The translations under genes and the position numbers were made by a program. Below are positions 36,563 through 46,156 of a stretch of 64,000 nt of DNA, piece after piece. Location of the stretch: positions 1,612,001-1,676,000 of the forward strand of contig CAWDIH010000001.1 in the NCBI GenBank assembly GCA_963802415.1, read 5' to 3'. The notes under the pieces were generated by a model. The model was given only the letters and a program-made list of their open reading frames with translations. It did no database searches and was not told where the DNA came from. Every line of letters starts with the position of its first letter. Position 1 is the stretch's first letter. The DNA is from DATAES01 sp963802415. GTDB lineage: Bacteria > Actinomycetota > Acidimicrobiia > Acidimicrobiales > JACDCH01.

Positions 36563-37042
36563 CTAGCTGAAGTCCGCGGCCTCCGCCGCGGCTCGGACGG
36601 CCCTCAAGATCCCCTGGTAGCCGGTACACCGGCAGAGGTTGCCGGACAGTCCTGCACGGATCTCGTCGTCGGTCGGATCGGGGTTGTCGCGAAGGAACGC
36701 CGTCACCGACATGACGAACCCAGGGGTACAGAACCCACACTGCAAACCGTGGTTGTCGCGGAAGGCCGCTTGCACCGCTGACAGCCCACCGTCGGGCGAG
36801 GCGATTCCCTCGATGGTGGTGATCTCCGCGCCATTGGTCTGCACTGCGAACACCAGGCACGACCGCACTGCGGCGCCATCGAGCAGCACTGTGCATGCGC
36901 CGCAGACGCCGTGCTCGCACCCGAGATGGGTGCCAGTGAGATGACACTGTTCCCGGAGGAAGTCCGCCAGCGTCAGGCGCGGCTCGACGCGCCCTCGTCG
37001 CGTTGTGCTGTTGACGCGTACCTCGATCTCGACTTCAGACAC
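36563..37042 (-). CDS. coxS: 2Fe-2S small subunit of a molybdenum hydroxylase
   Basis: A 159-residue xanthine-dehydrogenase/CoxS-type subunit with GTG start. The plant-type 2Fe-2S motif is GTHLGCEHGVCGACTVLLDG (about 38-57) with a fourth Cys in VRSCLVFA. The C-terminal cluster motifs are CGFCTPGFVMS and NLCRCTGYQGI. Its start overlaps the end of the FAD subunit gene by eight bases when that gene is read through its final frame break. It passes electrons between the molybdenum and FAD subunits. Confidence 0.92.
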   Translation of the reverse strand: MSEVEIEVRVNSTTRRGRVEPRLTLADFLREQCHLTGTHLGCEHGVCGACTVLLDGAAVRSCLVFAVQTNGAEITTIEGIASPDGGLSAVQAAFRDNHGLQCGFCTPGFVMSVTAFLRDNPDPTDDEIRAGLSGNLCRCTGYQGILRAVRAAAEAADFS

Positions 37043-37911
37043 GCTGCGCCTCCTCGACCGCGCGCCGCCGACCCGCGGGTCACCATCACCGCACCGACAC
37101 GTCTTCGGTATGCATCGGACGCATGGATGTCAGACGGCACCGCGCCGAGCGTCGCGACCGCAGCCTCGCCGACCTCTGTCGCGTCGACGTCACCGGCCGC
37201 GGCTCCGACGACCGTCTGCTCGGCGGCGGCGCCCCGTTCCGGTGCCGATCCCAGGCCGAAGAGCCCGATGGCGCACCGGCGGACACTGGCTTGATCGTCG
37301 AGTTCCACGGCGACGGTTGCGCCGGCGATGGCGAAGTCGCCGTGCCGTCGGGCCAGTTCCTCGACGGCGAAACCGGACTTGCCTGACCACATCGGGAACG
37401 TGGCGGCGGTCAGGACCTCGTCGTCGGCGAGGCCGGTTGTCCACGTGCCCGTGAAGAACGATGCAGCGGGAATCGTCCGCGATCCACGCACGGAAACTGC
37501 TTCCAACTCGGCGTCGAGCGCAACCGCCACTGCGGGATATTCGGCCGCCGGATCGGCGTGGGCGATCGAGCCTCCGATCGTGCCGCGATTGCGGATCTGA
37601 AAGTGTCCGATGAGCGGGGTAGCACGGGCAAGAAGTGGCACCGTGGTCGCGACTTCGCTCGATGCTTCGATCGCAGACTGCGTCGTCCCTGCGCCGATTC
37701 GTACCGTTCCGTTCTGACGCTCGATCCCGCGCAGATCATCGATGCGCCCCAGATCGACCAGATGATCGAAGACAGCAAGACGTAACGCGAGCATCGGCAC
37801 CAGGCTCTGACCGCCGGCGATGACCTTCGCAGTGTCGCCGTGCTCAGCGAGGAGCGCGACCGCCTCTTCGACAGTCGAAGGCGCGTGGTACACGAACGGT
37901 GCAGGCTTCAT
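37035..37911 (-). CDS. coxM: FAD-binding medium subunit of a molybdenum hydroxylase, one frameshift near the end
   Basis: About 292 residues. ATG start overlaps the stop of the large subunit gene (ATGA). The FAD sites are AGGQSLVPMLALRL near residue 32, and TIGGSIAHADPAAEYP near 110. A C-terminal CO-dehydrogenase flavoprotein domain follows (FGLGSAPERGAAAE, SDAYRRRVGAVMVTR). At about 37075 the frame slips. The corrected end (RRRAVEEAQRV) stops at 37035, overlapping the small subunit start. It transfers electrons to an acceptor such as a quinone or NAD. Confidence 0.85.
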
Positions 37912-40254
37912 TCTGATGTCACCGCCGTCGCGGTCGCCTCGTCGACGAGCGCGAGGATCGACGGCGGCGTCACCGGCAATCGCGTGATGGTGACGCCGAA
38001 CGGCGCGAGGGCGTCGGCCACAGCGTTCACGACAGCAGGCGGCGCACCGATGGCACCGCCCTCGCCCACGCCCTTGTACCCACCAGGGCCTGGACCGGGC
38101 GTCTCGATGTGGCCGTGTTCGATGATTGGTACTTCGGCGATCGTCGGCAGGAGGTAGTCGAGGAACGTCGTCGACACCGGGTTGCCGTCTTCGTCGTAGG
38201 CGAGATGTTCGTAGAGCGCTCCGCCGATGCCCTGTACCGTGCCTCCGTCGATCTGTCCCTCCACCACGTTGGGATTGATCATGGGTCCGCAGTCCTCGCT
38301 CACGACGTAGCGCAAGAGCGTGACGTCGCCGGTCTCGATGTCGACCTCGCACGTGCAGACGTGTGTCGCGTTGGCCCAGATGCTGGGTGCCTTCGTGCGG
38401 TACCGGCCGCTCGCCTCGAGGCCGGGAGCGATCTCCGGTGGCAGCGACGCGTGACCAAAGTAGGCGATGGATGCGATCTCGGCGAGCGACAGTCCGACGG
38501 TCGGGCTGCCGCGGACGGTCGCTCGACTGTTCGCCAGTTCGAGGTCTTCCGGTGCAACCTCGAGCTTGTTCGACGCGATCGGCGAGGATCCGTTCGCGCA
38601 ACGTCGCCGCCGTCTCGGCAATGGCGCCCGCGATCATGGAGCCGCTGCGACTACCCCCCGTTCCGGCTCCGAACGGTGTGATCGCAGTGTCGCCTTGGAT
38701 GGTGTTGACGTCGGCGATGTCGACACCGAGGGCATCGGCCGTGAGTTGAACGGCGGTCGTCTCGAGGCTGTTCCCCGTCGAACCCGCCGGCGAGGTACAC
38801 GTTGACCGCGCCGGAAGGCTCGACCCGCATCGTTGCCCCTTCGGTGCCGAAGGCGCCCATGGCAGTCGTCGTCGGCTCGACGTAGCTCGACGTCCCGATC
38901 CCGAGGTAGCGGCCGCCGGCGCGAGCCTCCGCTTGCTCGCGGCGAAAGTCGTCGTAGCCGATGAGCTCGATGGCTTGCTCGAAGACTTCGCGAGGCGACA
39001 TGTCGCTGTATGCATCCGGTTCGGGTTCGCATACGGCAGCTCGTCGCCCGACAGGATGTTCCGGCGCCGGAGGTCGACGGGATCCATGCCCATGCGACGC
39101 GCCGCGATGTCGAGCAGCACTTCACGTGCGACGGTCTCGAACTGCCACGGTCCTCGATACGCGGTACGGCCCGACGTGTTCGAGAAGACCGACGTAGTTC
39201 TCCAGGTGGCGAGCGGAATTCGGTACGGGCCGGGGAACAACATGCCCACTGCGGCCGCGACGCCGACGGGCCAGGGCGTGGGATACGCGCCGACGTCCTG
39301 CACGTGGTCGATCTGCGCGGCGAGGATCGTGCCGTCCGAGTCGAACGCCATGCGCAGGTCGCCGTGCTCGTGGCGCGCCGATCCGGCCGCCATCAAGTTC
39401 TCACGGCGATCTTCCACCCACTTCACCGGCGCCGGCACCTTCCGCGCCGCGAGCATGAGGCACATCTCCTCGCGCATCGGCGCGGTCTTCTGGCCGAACC
39501 CTCCCCCGGTGTCGCGCATGATCACGCGGATCCGGTGCTCGGGCAGACCGAGCAATCGGGACGCGAATGCGCGCACTTCGTGCGGCGCTTGCGTCGCGGC
39601 CCACATCGTGAGCTCGCCGCCGGACCATTCCACGATGAGACCGCGGGTTTCCATGGGGACAGCGGCATACGCCTGCTGGTAGATCGACTCCGCCACGACG
39701 TGCGCGGCGGACGCGCATGCCTCTTCGACCGCATCGGGCTTTGCACCCTTGAGGCGACCGGCGACGTTGCCTGGGTATTCGTCGTGCACGAGCTCGGTCG
39801 ATTGCTGCGCCTCGACGTAGTCGACCACCGGCGGCAGTGGGTCGTACTCCACATCGACGAGCTCGGTGGCGTCCTCCGCGACGTAGCGGCTCTCCGCGAT
39901 CACCAAGGCGACGAGGTCGCCGACGAAGCGCACGTCGCCGTCCGCCATCGGCGGCCGTGGTGTGTCGGGCACATCCTTGCCCATGGTCGAGTACCACGGC
40001 TCACGAACATCGGGGTTGAGATCCGTCGCGACGAAGACGGCGGAAACGCCCGGGAGCTCCAGCGCAGCCGACGTGTCGATGTCGACGATACGTGCCGCGG
40101 GGAGCGGGCTACGAACGAAGCACGCGTGGAGCATGCCGGGACGGACGACATCGTCGACGAACGTGCCATGACCGGTGAGTAGCCGCTCGTCTTCGACGCG
40201 ATGCACGCGGGCCCCGGCGTAGCGCGCCGCGGCGGTGGATTGAGCGAGATCCAT
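37908..40254 (-). CDS. coxL: Large molybdopterin subunit of a molybdenum hydroxylase, three frameshifts
   Basis: About 782 residues over four segments. The first (MDLAQSTAAARYAGARVHRV) runs to PNRMHT and includes the active-site loop RTAYRGPWQFETVAREVL. Breaks lie near 39005 (into SPREVFEQAIELIGYD), 38785 (into NSLETTAVQLTADALGVDIA) and 38590 (into NKLEVAPEDLELANSRATV). The catalytic Glu is in YKGVGEGGAIGAPPAVVNA. True CO dehydrogenase (form I) has the loop AYRCSFR, and this protein has AYRGPW. It is therefore probably a hydroxylase for an aldehyde, N-heterocycle or steroid. A TetR-type operator lies directly before the start codon. Confidence 0.85.
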
Positions 40255-40255
40255 G

Positions 40256-40271
40256 CTGAACGCCTGTTTAG
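40256..40271. promoter_or_regulatory. Predicted TetR operator next to the large-subunit start
   Basis: CTGAACGCCTGTTTAG is an imperfect palindrome of the form CTRAAC-N4-GTTYAG. It lies one base upstream of the start codon of the hydroxylase large subunit and 19 bases from the end of the TetR gene. The same motif, with the variable positions swapped, occurs at 40980. This supports a common repressor. Confidence 0.7.
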
Positions 40272-40290
40272 CGTTGGCTGTCGTGAACGG

Positions 40291-40950
40291 TCAAGGCTGC
40301 TGCTTCTTCGTGGAGCGACGGCGGGGCGCGGTCTTGCGAGGACGCCGGTGTTCTTTGGCGTCCGCCGGTCCCTCGATGCGGTCGAGGTAGCGCTCGACGA
40401 CGTCGATGGTCTCCGGCAACCCGGTGTGCACCCCGATCGCTTCTTCCATCACGACCGTCTTGCCGATGCTGTCGATCACCACCAACACCGCGACGGGCGG
40501 AATGTCCTTGGTGTCCACGCCGTATTCCTCGATCCGGTGGGAGAGCAGCTCGACCTGCTGTTGCCGGAAGCGCTCGGCGTAGGCGGCGAGCTCGCCACGG
40601 ATCGACTTGCGGTGGTTCGAAAGCGCCATGAACTCGAGGAGCAATGCCGTGCCCGCGGGATCGCTGGCGAACCGCCACCACGATCGAAGTGGCCGCGGCG
40701 AGTTGAGGAACCGTTCCTGGCGCGCGAGTTGCTGCTCCGCTCGTCTGCGAAGTACTGCGATGAAGAGATCGTCGATGGTGCCGAAGTAGTAGTGCACCAA
40801 GGCTGCTGTGACGCCGGCTTCCTTGGCGATGCGACGGGAGCTCACCGCGGCGTAGCCGTCCTCGACCATCACGCGCTCGGTGATGTCGAGGAGCTCGGCG
40901 CGTGTCTCCGAGGTCTCTGTGCCCATCCTGCGAGGTGCAGCCATACGCAT
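40291..40950 (-). CDS. TetR-family regulator of the molybdenum hydroxylase operon
   Basis: A 219-residue TetR protein (first ATG at 40950; a second ATG at 40944 is possible). The helix-turn-helix is at about 25-62, VSSRRIAKEAGVTAALVHYYFGTIDDLF. The ligand domain is all-helical. The C-terminus is unusually basic (RRPRKTAPRRRSTKKQQP), which could add nonspecific DNA contacts. Matching operators lie 30 bases before its own start and next to the downstream hydroxylase start. It probably represses both, and the hydroxylase substrate is the likely inducer. Confidence 0.88.
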   Translation of the reverse strand: MRMAAPRRMGTETSETRAELLDITERVMVEDGYAAVSSRRIAKEAGVTAALVHYYFGTIDDLFIAVLRRRAEQQLARQERFLNSPRPLRSWWRFASDPAGTALLLEFMALSNHRKSIRGELAAYAERFRQQQVELLSHRIEEYGVDTKDIPPVAVLVVIDSIGKTVVMEEAIGVHTGLPETIDVVERYLDRIEGPADAKEHRRPRKTAPRRRSTKKQQP

Positions 40951-40974
40951 TGATCCTTGATGCGACCCGTGGCG

Positions 40975-42154
40975 TCACACTAAACGCCTGTTCAGCGGGT
41001 CGTAGACGGCGTCGATGAGGCTCGGCCACCGGGGGTCGCCTCCTGTCATCGCCGCGATGGTTTGGTTCGGCGTGTAGCCGAATCCGATTCCTGCGGTGGG
41101 ATCGCAGAACCCGAGAGACCCGCCGGCACCGGAGTGTCCGAAGGATGTCGGACCGCGACCGAACGGCCGGAGCTCGCTGGGCAACATGAAGCCGGCGGAG
41201 AAGGCAGTGACGACCCCGAGCACGCGATCGAAGTCGCGGCGATGTTCGCGATGCAGCTCCGGGATTGCAGCTTCAGGCAGCAATTGTTGTCCGTTGAAAC
41301 GGCCTCGATCGGCGAGCGCGCCGTAGAGCCGGGCGAGGGAGCGGGCGTTGGCGTGCCCGTTGCTCGCGGGGATCTCGAGCGCGCCTCCATCGTGCGGTGT
41401 TGGCCACTCCGGGTTCAATGAGGTCTGGCGGATTGGCGAAGGCGAGACCCACCATGGAGGTGGGATCGGCGGCGGCGCGGGCGACCGGATTGTCCGCGGC
41501 CGCGTCCGGCACGATCGTCGGCTGCACTTCTGCTACGCGGTGGTCGTGCTCGGCGGCGAGACCGATGTGGAGGTCGAGACCGAGACCGGTGAGTTCGTCG
41601 CGCACGAGCTGACCGACGCTCGCATCGGTGGCTCGCCGTAGCACTTCGCCGACGAGGAACCCGAACGTGACCGCGTGATAGCCGTGCGCAGTTCCCGGGT
41701 CCCACCACGGCGACTCCCGCGAGAGCGCCGCGATCATCGCGGGCCAGTCGTACAACGTTCCTGGCGGTTGTTGCTCGCGCAGCGCCGGAAGCCCTGCGGA
41801 GTGGTCGAGCAGCTGGCGCACCGTGATTGCGTGCTTGCCGGCCGCACCGAACTCGGGCCAGTACGACGTCACCGCGCCGTCGAGGTCGAGTTCGCCGCGT
41901 GCCGCGAGGCGATCCGCGAGGAGCGCGACGATGCCCTTGGTCGCCGAAAAGACGTTCACCAGCGAGTCGGGCTCCCACGGCAGGGTGCGAGCCGCATCGC
42001 GATGGCCGCCCCACAGGTCGACGACGACGTTGCCGTCGGCCACGACGCAGACGGCGGCGCCCACCTCGGGGAAGCGGCTGAAGTTCTCGGTGAACGCGTC
42101 ACGAACCCCGTCGAAGCGCGAAGCCGTATCGCCAGCAACCGCGGCGTCGTGCAT
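40975..42154 (-). CDS. Serine beta-lactamase-family esterase (EstB-like), one frameshift
   Basis: About 392 residues after joining. The nucleophile motif S-x-x-K is FSATKGIVALL (near 68-72). The second motif Tyr is in GTAHGYHAVTFGFLVGEVLRR. Near 41415 an extra T shifts PDLIEPG to NPEWPTPHDGGALEIPASNG. The third site region GHSGAGGSLGFCDPTAGIGFGY near the C-terminus is typical of EstB-type esterases rather than of antibiotic-degrading lactamases. There is no signal peptide. The 3' end overlaps the predicted TetR operator, and it is divergent from the YceI gene. Confidence 0.82.
40980..40995. promoter_or_regulatory. Predicted TetR operator upstream of the TetR gene
   Basis: CTAAACGCCTGTTCAG lies 30 bases before the TetR start and overlaps the last codons of the esterase gene. 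It is the same CTRAAC-N4-GTTYAG palindrome as at 40256, and the shared GCCT spacer supports homology. It is the expected position for autorepression. Confidence 0.7.
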
Positions 42155-42241
42155 CAGTAGATCCTGTCCCTTCCGCCGGCCCTACAGAACACGTGGTTGG
42201 CTGGATGCGGAAAGAACGACAGCACGGGAGGCAATCACTGC

Positions 42242-42757
42242 GTGGCTCGCTTCACGATCGTCCCTGACCGATCGGCAGTATGGATCGAGGCGACCTCGAG
42301 CCTCCATCCCATCCACACACGGACGGTCGGACTGGAGGGCTATCTCGAGCTGGAACCCGGCGCCCACGGACGAGTCGACCTCGCCGTGACGCCGAAGGGC
42401 CATCTCTCGTTGCGGGTCGACCGCCTGCGTTCCGGCAACATGCTCGAGGAGCGCGAGCTGAGGCGACGCATCAACGCCCGACGCTTCCCAAGCATCGATG
42501 GCGACCTCACCGACATGCACCCGACAGACGACGACGGTCGTTACGTCGTTCGCGGCGCAGTCACGTTTCGGGGAGTGACCAACGAGCACCAGGACGAGAT
42601 GATCGTCTCGTTCGCCGACGACACTGTCATGCTGGCAGGAACGTCGACGTTCGACATTCGCACCTTCGGCATGGAACCGCCGCGGATCCTCTTGTTGCGG
42701 GTCGAGCCGGAAGTGAGCGTTCGCGTCGAGATCGTGGCCCGGCGAGAGTCCGAATAG
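42242..42757 (+). CDS. YceI-family lipid-binding protein
   Basis: A 171-residue protein with GTG start and GGGAGG ten bases upstream. It begins VARFTIVPDRSAVWIEATSS, the usual YceI N-terminus without its signal peptide, so this form is cytoplasmic. Beta-barrel landmarks are HPIHTRTVGLEGYLEL, LSLRVDRLRSGN, RFPSIDGDLTDM, YVVRGAVTFRGVT and the end FDIRTFGMEPPRILLLRVEP. YceI proteins bind polyisoprenoid or amphiphilic ligands. A family-1 repeat follows its stop. Confidence 0.82.
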   Translation: MARFTIVPDRSAVWIEATSSLHPIHTRTVGLEGYLELEPGAHGRVDLAVTPKGHLSLRVDRLRSGNMLEERELRRRINARRFPSIDGDLTDMHPTDDDGRYVVRGAVTFRGVTNEHQDEMIVSFADDTVMLAGTSTFDIRTFGMEPPRILLLRVEPEVSVRVEIVARRESE

Positions 42758-42784
42758 CTAGAGCGAGAGGGGCTCCTTCACGGC

Positions 42785-42896
42785 GCGCACATTGTCGACT
42801 CAGCCACGCAAACAGGTGGCTGAGTCGACACAGACCTGGTGGCCACGGCCTCTCTGTCGACTGAGCCACGGGATCGGTGGCTGAGTCGACACAGAC
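42785..42896. repeat. Two-unit family-1 palindromic repeat
   Basis: Units at 42785-42835 and 42851-42896 with a 15-base spacer starting CTGG. The left boundary is the long end GCGCACATTGTCGAC. The other boundaries are TCGACACAGAC and CTCTGTCGAC (two bases changed). The arms are GACTCAGCCAC with GTGGCTGAGTC, and GACTGAGCCACGG with CGGTGGCTGAGTC. It lies between the converging YceI and globin genes. Confidence 0.9.
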
Positions 42897-42923
42897 TCGA
42901 TAGGCGCGACCTCCGGCGTGGGT

Positions 42924-43343
42924 TCAGCTGCGTGCGGCGTCGGTGGCGCCCAGGATCATCGCCTCGGCGACAAGGTCGTGCGCGCTCGACCATGCGGCTT
43001 GCAGCTGAGGCGTCCACCGGTCGCCTTCGGCCGCTGCGAGCGCGGCCAGCAGGCAGTCGGCGAATGTCTGGTAGTGGGTGGGCCGCACGCCGTATCCGGC
43101 GTGGCGCGCACCGAGATCGGCGAGGTGCGCCAAGAACGCCTCGAAGTTGCCGATGGTTCGGATGATCTCTTCGAGCTCGCGTATGAACTTGATTCGCTGA
43201 ACGGCCATGTCAGTCGTGAACAGCGCCCGGGCCGAGGGATCGGCGGTGAACAGCCGTGTGTAGAAGTCCGCCGCGAGGGCATCCGAGTTGGCGGCCACCC
43301 GCCGGAACGAGTCCTGCACCAGTGTGATCTGCTCCGGTGTCAT
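42924..43343 (-). CDS. Single-domain globin (Hmp/Vgb-like)
   Basis: A 139-residue globin starting MTPEQITLVQDSFRRV. The B10 Tyr is in AADFYTRLFTADPSA. The proximal His F8 is in LGARHAGYGVRPTHYQ. The length and the A-helix sequence match flavohaemoglobin globin domains without the reductase. Such globins detoxify nitric oxide or bind oxygen. It follows the LuxR/AAA regulator gene by 31 bases on the same strand, and a truncated haemoglobin lies on the other side of that regulator. The three may form one nitrosative-stress unit. Confidence 0.88.
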   Translation of the reverse strand: MTPEQITLVQDSFRRVAANSDALAADFYTRLFTADPSARALFTTDMAVQRIKFIRELEEIIRTIGNFEAFLAHLADLGARHAGYGVRPTHYQTFADCLLAALAAAEGDRWTPQLQAAWSSAHDLVAEAMILGATDAARS

Positions 43344-43374
43344 GGCTTGACCTCCGCGTGTCCTCGGCCGAAGT

Positions 43375-46035
43375 TCATTCGCGGCCCAGCGCTTCTCGCA
43401 AGGCAGTGCGGTTGGTGATACCGAGCTTGCTGTAGACGTTCTGCAGGTGGTTGTCGACGGTCCGCACCGACAGGAACAACCGGTCTGCGATCTCCTTGCT
43501 GCTTCCACCGTCGGCCGCGAGCAGCGCGATCTCACGTTCGCGCCGGGTCAACGGGACCACGCTGTCGGTTCGCACCAGCCCTGGTGTCTTGGCGCCCTCG
43601 CACCGCTCCTCGAAACCGGCGGCGCGGGTGGTGCGCGCCTGTGCTCGTCGCGAGTCACCCTGCTTGCGGTACACGGTGGCCGCGCCGATGGCGGCCTCCG
43701 CGGCCGCGAGGACCATCCCGAGCCGATCGAACTCGTCAGTGGCGTCGTCGAACAAGGTCGGGTCGCTCGCCACGAGTGCCCTCGCGTGGAGGGCCCGCAC
43801 GGCGACGAGTGGGCCGTCGCAGAGCTTGGCGAGCTCGTCGAGCGGAACGGACGCCACACTCGCGCCTCCGAGTCGTGCCAAGTCGTGCAAGAGCCACGCC
43901 GCACTCGTCAGATGACCGTTCGATCGAGCTTGGTCTGCGGCGCGTTCGAGGACGTCACGCGCCGCGGCGGGATCGCCGGTTTCGACCTGCGTCCACGCGA
44001 TCGCGAGCGCTGATTCTTCTCGCAGGAATCCGAAATCCGGCGCCAGCCGTTCCATTTCGACAACCCTCGCCGCTGCGGCCGCTCCATCGCCCTCGAGTGC
44101 CAGAGCGGCGCCGAGCGCGGCGAGCGCCATCCGGCATGGACCGTCGAAGCCGAACGTCCTGCTCAGCGCCACGGCTTCGGTGGCGTGCTGCCGAGCAGTG
44201 ACGGGCCGGCCCTCGATCAGCGCGATACGGGCTTGGTTCGTCGCGAACCAGATCTGGGCGATCGGGACCCGGTCGGCGGCGGCGACCTGCGCTCCGGCCA
44301 CGGCGAGCTCCGCCGCTTCCGCCAGCCGTCCTCCCTCGGTCAGAGCGAGCACTTGGGTGAGGACGTGTGTTCCCGGATGGGCGATGGCGAGCTGGTCCCC
44401 AAGCGCGGCGTGGTCGGCGTACCCCTCCGTCGCAACTCGAACCGCCTGCTCGCTTCGACCGGAGACTGCGAGCGCCGGCGCCTCTGCGATGGCGCGCTCG
44501 ACACTTGTCCGCAGGTCGCCGTCGTCGCGCATGCTCTCCATGAGCTCGAGTGCGCGGGTGGGGTGTCCCGAGAACATTTCGATCGAGGCTTCGCCGGCGA
44601 GCAGCTCGTTGCGAGCGGCAGGGGTGGTGACGACATCAGCGCCTGCACGGTTGACGGCCAGTGCTTCGGCCGTGCGAAGACATCCCCAGAACAGATTGCG
44701 GGTGCGCGCCGCTACGACACGGATCACATCGTGATCGGCCGTCGCGAGCGGGGCGACATCGGCCAGCACCCGCTCGGCTTCGTCGAATGAACCGAGCTCG
44801 TACAGTGCCTCACCGGCGAGCAATGCAGACGCGACATCGCGGCGGCTCAACATTGCCGCGTTCGAGAGCCTCAGCACCTGAGAGAAGTCGTGTACTTGCC
44901 GCGCTTGGCGCGCCGCGGTGAGCAACAGGTCTGGATCAGCACTCCCTGTCGCGTCGAGCCGCCACGTGGCAATCCGAATCGCGTCTTCGCGCCGGCGTGC
45001 TCCGCGCCGCTCGACCGTGTCGATGAACTCGAGCAGGATCGATCGCGCTCGCACCTTCGGCAACGTCTGGCGGATGACGTCGGCGTGAAGTGGGTGCGCG
45101 AGCATCACGTTCTGTCTGCGGCCGTCAGGAACCACGACGACCTGTCCGGAGCGTTCGAGGTCCTCGAGCACGCCGTGTTCGACGCGCAGTTCGAACTCGT
45201 CGATGCCGATCGGTTGGCACAGTGCGAGGAGCTCGACCGCGGCGAGCGCATCGCCGGTGAGGTACGCGAGGCGTGATTGCACGAGATCGATGAGCCGCGG
45301 GCTTCCGGCGAGTGGCCCTCGTCGCCGCCACACGCCGTCCGCTTCGACGAGCGTTCCGGCAGCCTTGGCGCCCAGGACGACTTCGCGAACGAACAGCGCG
45401 TTGCCGTGCGTTGCGTCCCACAGCTCGACTTCGGTGGTGCGCTCGACCGGTCCACCGAGCACGAGATGCAGCAGCGTGTCGAAGCTCTCGCGGTGCAGAT
45501 CGTCGATGTCGACGCGCACGGCGTCGTCCCCGTGAGCGAGCAATGCGAGGGCGTCCGGGAGCACTGCGCCTGCTCGGACGGTCATCACCACGAATGCGAG
45601 GCCGGCTGCGACCGCGTGCGCGAGCAGCGCCGCTGACGCTGCGTCGAGGTGATGCGCGTCGTCGACGAGCAACACAGCCCGGCGCTGGCCCGAGGCCGAG
45701 AGCGCACGCTGCAGACGACGCAGGAGATGCATCGGATCAAGTGCGACATCGTCCATGGATGTCTCGTCCGTGGCGAGCAGGTGGGCGACCGCACCCAAGG
45801 GCAGGGCGGCCGCCGCCCGGCTCGCGGAGACCTTGGCCACCGGGTGGCCGGCGCGCTGAGCATGCGTCAGCAACTCGACCGCCACTCGTGTCTTTCCGAC
45901 GCCGGCGGGGCCGACAACGACCGCAGCGGCGCAGGCCGGATCGGCGACCGCGCGCTCCAGCACGTCGAGTTCCTGGTGCCGGCCGACAAGGGGCCAACGC
46001 GGCGTCGTCGGCGTCGTCGGGACTGTCGCCGTCAT
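43375..46035 (-). CDS. LAL-type (AAA/STAND) LuxR-family transcriptional regulator
   Basis: An intact 886-residue large ATP-binding LuxR regulator. Walker A is VVGPAGVGKTRVAVELL (about 41-57). Walker B is RAVLLVDDAHHLDAASAAL near 120. A long alpha-solenoid of TPR-like repeats spans about 350-800. The C-terminal LuxR helix-turn-helix begins LTRREREIALLAADGGSSKE and ends QNVYSKLGITNRTALREALGR. These proteins are ligand- or partner-controlled switches. It is flanked by two globin genes, one codirectional and one divergent, so it may control them. The inducer is unknown. Confidence 0.9.
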   Translation of the reverse strand: MTATVPTTPTTPRWPLVGRHQELDVLERAVADPACAAAVVVGPAGVGKTRVAVELLTHAQRAGHPVAKVSASRAAAALPLGAVAHLLATDETSMDDVALDPMHLLRRLQRALSASGQRRAVLLVDDAHHLDAASAALLAHAVAAGLAFVVMTVRAGAVLPDALALLAHGDDAVRVDIDDLHRESFDTLLHLVLGGPVERTTEVELWDATHGNALFVREVVLGAKAAGTLVEADGVWRRRGPLAGSPRLIDLVQSRLAYLTGDALAAVELLALCQPIGIDEFELRVEHGVLEDLERSGQVVVVPDGRRQNVMLAHPLHADVIRQTLPKVRARSILLEFIDTVERRGARRREDAIRIATWRLDATGSADPDLLLTAARQARQVHDFSQVLRLSNAAMLSRRDVASALLAGEALYELGSFDEAERVLADVAPLATADHDVIRVVAARTRNLFWGCLRTAEALAVNRAGADVVTTPAARNELLAGEASIEMFSGHPTRALELMESMRDDGDLRTSVERAIAEAPALAVSGRSEQAVRVATEGYADHAALGDQLAIAHPGTHVLTQVLALTEGGRLAEAAELAVAGAQVAAADRVPIAQIWFATNQARIALIEGRPVTARQHATEAVALSRTFGFDGPCRMALAALGAALALEGDGAAAAARVVEMERLAPDFGFLREESALAIAWTQVETGDPAAARDVLERAADQARSNGHLTSAAWLLHDLARLGGASVASVPLDELAKLCDGPLVAVRALHARALVASDPTLFDDATDEFDRLGMVLAAAEAAIGAATVYRKQGDSRRAQARTTRAAGFEERCEGAKTPGLVRTDSVVPLTRREREIALLAADGGSSKEIADRLFLSVRTVDNHLQNVYSKLGITNRTALREALGRE

Positions 46036-46156
46036 CCGGAACCGCCCGATTCCACCCCACGGACAGTAGTTGTGCTCCAGACTCCGCGACCGCCGTCGCG
46101 AAATGAGTAGCGGCTACTCAGGAGGAGGATGCGCTCGTCGTGGTGAGGTCACCTCC

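Noticed and set aside
37908..40254. Programmed frameshifting in the hydroxylase large subunit gene.
   Set aside because: Three breaks in one gene with no slippery heptamer, plus similar breaks in many unrelated genes, argue for errors or decay.
37908..40254. Calling the hydroxylase an aerobic carbon monoxide dehydrogenase.
   Set aside because: The diagnostic AYRCSFR loop is absent; the loop reads AYRGPW.
40975..42154. Antibiotic-resistance beta-lactamase.
   Set aside because: There is no signal peptide, and the motif set is that of EstB-like esterases.
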